NCBI RefSeq assembly: GCF_002607855.1
Contig: NZ_AWQQ01000088.1
Coordinates: forward strand, 120,920 to 184,919
DNA from: Desulforamulus profundi
GTDB lineage: Bacteria; Bacillota_B; Desulfotomaculia; Desulfotomaculales; Desulfotomaculaceae
Length of the DNA: 64,000 nt
Reading direction: 5' to 3'
In this document: positions 60,801-64,000 of the stretch, piece after piece
How the letters are laid out: each line of letters starts with the position of its first letter
Position numbering within the stretch: the first letter of the stretch is position 1
Translations under genes and position numbers: made by a program
Notes under the pieces: generated by a model
Told to the model about the DNA's origin: nothing
Seen by the model: the letters and a program-made list of their open reading frames with translations, nothing else
Databases searched by the model: none

Positions 60801-62809
60801 TCCAACTTCACCGGCACCTTTTCATAAAGGGCGGTCGCCAAAACTGCGGTCGGTGCATCCTGGCCCGTTATAAAACGCATGATGAGATCTTCCGCCCGAG
60901 CGCCACAGGACAGGCATTTTTGTTGTTTGTTACCCTTTGGGATTACAAGCCTTTGCAGTAGCCATATTCTCTCTTCCGCCGGCTGCTGGCAGAGGCAGCC
61001 CTTCATGGATGAGTTTTTCAGCCTGATATAGCCACAAATAGAGCAAAGCTCATAGATCTCGGAGCAGGTGTCGTCTTCATCGGTTGAAGCTGCCAACACT
61101 TCTTCATCCTCATCGGCAACCGGGTCTTCCTGACCACGGCGGCGGATTAAAAAGCAGTCCAATTTTTCATAGCTTTCACTGTTTTGAGGCTGTGCCAGCC
61201 GGTTTTCCGGCGTAATTGCCCCTACAATGTATTCCTGGCCGCAGCGTTTGCAAGTGCCCAGTTCAAAGACCGGGAACTCCTGGCCGTTATCGGTAATTGA
61301 TTTTTTTCGGTCAAGATATAGTTTTTTGGCCGGCCACAGGGAGAGAAAAGCGCCCTCCAGAGCCCGGACAAATAAATGGTAGCGAGCGGGTAACAGGGGT
61401 TGGTCTCCATCCCCCGGTTTGGCCAGCACAGCCAGGTCTACGAAAGCAACCAAATAAGCCTGGACCTTCTTTCCGGTTACGTGCTCCGCAAGGTCCTCTG
61501 CCACCAGTTTGATCCCGCCGAAGATAGAACCGGCCACTGTGATCAGGGACGAAGGATTTTTCAGTGCCTCCCTTACCTTAAAGAGGGTTTCGTCCTTCTT
61601 CAAAATTTCGTAGAGTAAACGCTTCAAGTCCCGGTTTTCGCCGGCCTTATTGACAGCGGAGGTGATGACCTCCGTTGGCAAGCAGTAGGTTTTGGCGACA
61701 TCAAGCAAAGTGTTGAAATCCAGGCGGTTTTCCTGGAGAGCTTGCCAAAGGTCCAGGTAGAATTGTGGGTCTAGTTTACCCCAGGGACGCCCCAGTTCAT
61801 TGACAGGTAACCGGGTGGCTTCGATCACGTCCTGTCGTCCGGGCTCCCCGGGAACCCATTCAAAGGCCTCGCCAAAGAGTTTCTCCCCAAACTGGACCAC
61901 TGCCGGGAAGTCTTCCCGGCCGCGACCCAACGTGGCGCTGGTGGCGATACACCGCAAAACTCCTTTTTGCCCTTGCACCACACGGTCTTTGAGCCGCCTC
62001 AGTAGCATGGCCATCTCTATGCCTTTGGCCCCGTTGTAGCTATGGGCTTCGTCAAGGACAATAAACCTCCAGGTAGGCCCCCAGTGGTTTTCAAAGAAGG
62101 TGCAGTCTGCCGGCCGCATCAGAAGAAACTCCAGCATGGCGTAGTTGGTCAGTAAAATGTGGGGTGGCTTCTCCCGCATTTCTTCCCGGGACAGCAGCTC
62201 GTTGGGTATCCTTTCTTCTTTGGGGAAATGCTGCCGGAAGTGTTTTTCTGCCAGTTGATTGGTTTCCTTTGTTTCACCAGTGTACCGTCCAAAGGTAATG
62301 AAGGGGGTGTCCCGCAACAACCTGCGCAGTCTCTTCATCTGGTCGTTGGCCAGGGCATTCATGGGGTACAACAAAAGTGCCCGAACACCTGGGGCCAGTT
62401 TTTTCTGCTCATGCTCCACCAGGAGATGATGTAATATGGGGATTAAGAACGCTTCGGTTTTGCCGGAACCGGTGCCGGTAGCGACAATTAAGTTCCTCTG
62501 TTTACCGACGATTTTTTGGCTGGCCTCTTCCTGGTGCTGGTATAAGGGCCTGTCTAAGTCCAGAGTGTTCCCGAACTTCTGAAACCCTGTGGACAAGAGG
62601 CCCTCTTTAATTAGCTGACGAATACACTTGCCTGTTTGAAAGGCTGGGGTAATCTCCAAGTAAGGCCCTTTTACAAACCGTTCAGGCTTTCTCAGTTCCT
62701 CTGTTAGTTGTTCCTGCAATTCCGCATCCGAAATATTAAAGGTGGTGGCTAGATAGCGGAAGTAGGAGTCATTGATGTGCTTTGTTACATCTATTGGGTT
62801 TAAGCCCAT
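57893..62809 (-). CDS. Large DEAD/DEAH helicase with DUF1998 domain (DruE/DrmA/MrfA-like)
   Basis: Intact 1638-residue helicase from ATG 62809 (MGLNPIDVTKHINDSYFRYL) behind AGGAGGG. Helicase core: Q-like LYQHQEEAS, motif I LIVATGTGSGKTEAFLIPIL (about 110), Ia LLLYPMNALANDQMKRLR, motif II WRFIVLDEAHSYNGAKG, motif III CIATSATLGRG, and far downstream motif V TTFEMGVDVGELEVVFMRNV and VI YVQRAGRAGRRTES. Multiple zinc-ribbon pairs (CKRCGQEY, CSICGY, CLSCGA, CTACGTVSS, CKKCGRYH, CFVCGY) intervene. The C-terminus is DUF1998, IVIFDNVPGGAGHAKRIGPE then CGCGEETSCYGCLRNFHNQF. Size and layout fit defence helicases such as DruE. It does not match a named system here because its partner is unrecognised. Confidence 0.85.
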   Translation of the reverse strand: MGLNPIDVTKHINDSYFRYLATTFNISDAELQEQLTEELRKPERFVKGPYLEITPAFQTGKCIRQLIKEGLLSTGFQKFGNTLDLDRPLYQHQEEASQKIVGKQRNLIVATGTGSGKTEAFLIPILHHLLVEHEQKKLAPGVRALLLYPMNALANDQMKRLRRLLRDTPFITFGRYTGETKETNQLAEKHFRQHFPKEERIPNELLSREEMREKPPHILLTNYAMLEFLLMRPADCTFFENHWGPTWRFIVLDEAHSYNGAKGIEMAMLLRRLKDRVVQGQKGVLRCIATSATLGRGREDFPAVVQFGEKLFGEAFEWVPGEPGRQDVIEATRLPVNELGRPWGKLDPQFYLDLWQALQENRLDFNTLLDVAKTYCLPTEVITSAVNKAGENRDLKRLLYEILKKDETLFKVREALKNPSSLITVAGSIFGGIKLVAEDLAEHVTGKKVQAYLVAFVDLAVLAKPGDGDQPLLPARYHLFVRALEGAFLSLWPAKKLYLDRKKSITDNGQEFPVFELGTCKRCGQEYIVGAITPENRLAQPQNSESYEKLDCFLIRRRGQEDPVADEDEEVLAASTDEDDTCSEIYELCSICGYIRLKNSSMKGCLCQQPAEERIWLLQRLVIPKGNKQQKCLSCGARAEDLIMRFITGQDAPTAVLATALYEKVPVKLDEVIPPVQFDKESGEDDEFSDDFIEAKVEKTKDEHGRKLLVFSDSRQDAAFFAPYLNRTYQQILWRRLTVKVLQGTGLPALRVNDLVPLLTKEAENSGLFSHYQSHSERQAEAYRWVMSELLAIDKGHSLEGLGLLKIQAVKPQNWKPVSYFTNTLKWDENKTWQLHQMLLNSFRHQGAITFPEDISPKDTHFAPRNRQHFFRKDGASPKDGVFAWLPSANKLNARIDYLSRIFIRTGMEAQEAQEECRRVLGKGFWEIFTKAGSPTWNYHFRVTNKKETGPVYQVDYRMWEISPSRAGDKWYRCTACGTVSSINLEGVCPKYRCQGTLVEVNLDQSLANNHYRHLYLNSVPIPMVVEEHTAQLTGEAAAELQEKFSNGEVNVLSCSTTFEMGVDVGELEVVFMRNVPPETANYVQRAGRAGRRTESTAFSLTYAQRRPHDLNYFAQPENMIAGLIHPPHFEMTNEKIVLRHVNAVALSRFFRLYREYFNNVDAFFRPEEPTGGLEEFSKFIETRPVEVLESLKNIVPTKIAPQIGLTEWAWVENLLSEDKGVLVRAAQEVKEDVIKLWEEKQRLDEAKLKSDYLLDIISTIKNRNLLSYLCSRNVLPKYGFPVDVVELKINSHTVEAARLSLDRDLRIAISEYAPGSQVVAGGRLWTSTALKRVPKLGWDEYYYSVCKKCGRYHSSRISGDLSKQCQACAEPLEPPVRFIVPIFGFMTSQEKPEIPGEKRPHRSYSSRVYFAEYYKDLEEKYKHRADEIREGQIGLKQCQLLWHYSPFGKLAVVNRGGKEGGFKLCFVCGYAVQAGKKSSKKPKPHKRPSGSQCDGTLQFCHLGHEFMSDTVELRFEGVSSKPHEFWLSLLYALLEGASSALSIARTDIDGCLYYYGNLGTNPAIVIFDNVPGGAGHAKRIGPEMRKVLWGALQRVNGQCGCGEETSCYGCLRNFHNQFCHDQLVRGAVKEFIIQILG

Positions 62810-62819
62810 CGTTACCCTC

Positions 62820-63905
62820 CTATAACCAAACGTTTAAGAGTATTTCAAAAAGACAAAGGTCATGGCCGTACAGGTCTGGACAGGATCTAACCACTTCGTA
62901 GAGGATCGGTTCCCAAAGAGGGCGTTCCTCTACCAGGTCCCGGGCCAGAAGACGCCTACGTAAAGCGCAAAAGCTGACCAGGTAGGGGAAATTCACCAGG
63001 GGCAGGGTACCTTTAAAGGAGCAACGCCTTTTCTTGAGCGTGTTGATTATATCAACGTTAATAATTTCTTTCTGCTGCCATTCGTCAAGCTCTGCGTCGG
63101 CGGCAGCTAGGTATTGTTTTGTCAGACTGTCAAAGCGTTCTTCCGATTTATCTTGCTTGATCCCGATCAACCAGCTATAAATTTCGTTGGCGATAAAATC
63201 ACTGTGGAAGAGACCTTCGGGGTACAGGCCGATATTTTCAAAGAGCAGCTGTAGTTCCTCCAGGTCCTTTTGGGCGATGAGGTTTGCGCTGTCAAAATCT
63301 CCTATTATAGGCTTAGGAACCTTCGGCAGGATGGAGTTGCAGATGCATTCAAAGCTAAAGAGCTTATTGAGGCAGTTCGGCAGGGTTTGCCGGCAGACCT
63401 CGCCGCTTTTTCTTCTGAATGGGCCCAGAGCAGGTCTACCGAATAACAACTCCAAACCGGGTCTGCTGAAATACTGTTCCATGTGGTCATAGAGAGATTG
63501 ATAACGGCTACCGTTTAGTTCAGCTAAAAAACCGACGGCGGGCCAGTGAGCCCAAAGTATATCTACTTCCCAGTCTTCCAGTTGGTTGAAAAGGTCAAAA
63601 TTTTTTACCATCTTATCCAGTCCCAAGCCCACCGGGACCGTCTTATCTAACTGCCGGCCCTCCTGGGCCCATTGGGCTATGGCTTGTAAAATCAGTAACT
63701 GATTCGTTTCCGTTAAATAGGGTTTTAGATAATAACTGAAATCAACGAATCGATCACAGCTTCCTTGACTGGCAATGGCCTGATAAGTGGCGACAATTTG
63801 TCTAGGAGACTGTTGAAAAACTCCAAACAATAATAACCAAAAATAGATATTTTTAGCATAACAGGAAGGAAAATAGAGATATTTGTAGAAATAAATACCT
63901 ATCAT
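62820..63905 (-). CDS. Unrecognised partner of the DUF1998 helicase, N-terminus probably disrupted
   Basis: A 361-residue frame ending 10 bases before the helicase start, so the two are likely one operon. From about residue 30 on it is a normal soluble protein: PRQIVATYQAIASQGSCDRF, YYLKPYLTETNQLLILQAIA, ILWAHWPAVGFLAELNGSRY, CLNKLFSFECICNSILPKVP and a helical C-terminus LYGHDLCLFEILLNVWL. The first 30 residues (MIGIYFYKYLYFPSCYAKNI, YFWLLLFGVFQQS) read like translated AT-rich DNA and coincide with a possible insertion-sequence end at about 63812, so the true N-terminus is probably lost. No domain recognised. Confidence 0.65.
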   Translation of the reverse strand: MIGIYFYKYLYFPSCYAKNIYFWLLLFGVFQQSPRQIVATYQAIASQGSCDRFVDFSYYLKPYLTETNQLLILQAIAQWAQEGRQLDKTVPVGLGLDKMVKNFDLFNQLEDWEVDILWAHWPAVGFLAELNGSRYQSLYDHMEQYFSRPGLELLFGRPALGPFRRKSGEVCRQTLPNCLNKLFSFECICNSILPKVPKPIIGDFDSANLIAQKDLEELQLLFENIGLYPEGLFHSDFIANEIYSWLIGIKQDKSEERFDSLTKQYLAAADAELDEWQQKEIINVDIINTLKKRRCSFKGTLPLVNFPYLVSFCALRRRLLARDLVEERPLWEPILYEVVRSCPDLYGHDLCLFEILLNVWL

Positions 63906-63928
63906 CAGATAGGGAGTGCTAATTTAAT

Positions 63929-64000
63929 ATGTTAAAGCAAAAAGGACGTCAATTATCTATAACCGACATTGATGTATTAGAGCAATGGAGTAACAGACCC
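63929..64000 (+). CDS. Partial gene at window edge, possible transposase
   Basis: ATG 63929 begins MLKQKGRQLSITDIDVLEQW and runs off the window after SNRP. A GGGAGTG lies 11 bases upstream. The divergent position and the terminal-repeat-like GAGACTGTTGAAAAACTCC about 110 bases upstream suggest an insertion sequence entering from the right, but 24 residues are too few for an assignment. Confidence 0.4.
   Translation, partial: MLKQKGRQLSITDIDVLEQWSNRP

Overview
The window looks like chromosomal DNA of a Gram-positive, probably sulfate-reducing, Clostridia-type bacterium (Peptococcaceae/Desulfotomaculum-like). This is inferred from strong AGGAGG ribosome sites, frequent TTG/GTG starts, GSI-alpha glutamine synthetases, an archaeal-type glutamate synthase, an APS-reductase-like ferredoxin fragment and the use of ANTAR antiterminators in nitrogen control. 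No rRNA, tRNA or CRISPR array was seen.

Left part (1-31.8 kb): mainly nitrogen assimilation and signalling. It holds two ammonium transporters with a PII protein, a glycosyltransferase, a phosphoesterase, two chemoreceptors, a PAS/HD-GYP protein, a zinc/metal ABC transporter behind a Fur-family box, a P-loop ATPase, asparagine synthase, two ANTAR proteins, an archaeal-type glutamate synthase, two glutamine synthetases, and glutamate synthase large and small subunits. Reading both strands shows a set of leader RNAs, each with short hairpins carrying six-base loops (A at position 1, G at position 4) that overlap an intrinsic terminator. This is the known target architecture of ANTAR antiterminators. 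Clear two-hairpin copies precede the second ANTAR gene itself, glnA1, glnA2 and, unexpectedly, a chemoreceptor gene. Partial copies precede asnB, the archaeal-type glutamate synthase, the P-loop ATPase, gltB and amt2. Both ANTAR proteins lack the receiver phosphoacceptor Asp (Glu and Gln instead), so their signal is probably not phosphorylation.

Scattered in the left part are scars where unrelated gene fragments are joined: DUF815/YyaL at 8.8-9.5 kb, SLC13/AprB-like at 10.6-11.0 kb, a dihydrolipoamide dehydrogenase stub at 32.0-32.2 kb and a DUF1980 fragment at 13.9 kb.

Right part (32.8-64 kb): a defence island, almost all on the minus strand. In order of coordinate it contains Wadjet (jetC, jetB, jetA, jetD, transcribed D-A-B-C), an HNH nuclease resembling the C-terminus of phosphorothioate-dependent restriction enzymes, a YgjP-type metallopeptidase, a type I restriction-modification operon with an extra 493-aa gene, an IS256 remnant, an IS66-like transposase coupled to a DUF4338 (DruA-like) gene, a complete-looking Hachiman pair (hamA/hamB), and a 1638-aa DUF1998 helicase paired with an unrecognised gene. 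A 53-bp direct repeat flanks the restriction-modification/IS segment. The window ends in what may be another insertion sequence.

Many genes, housekeeping ones included, are broken by single-base indels, mostly loss of one base in a short C/G run. This looks like assembly error rather than gene decay, so split genes are reported here as one gene.
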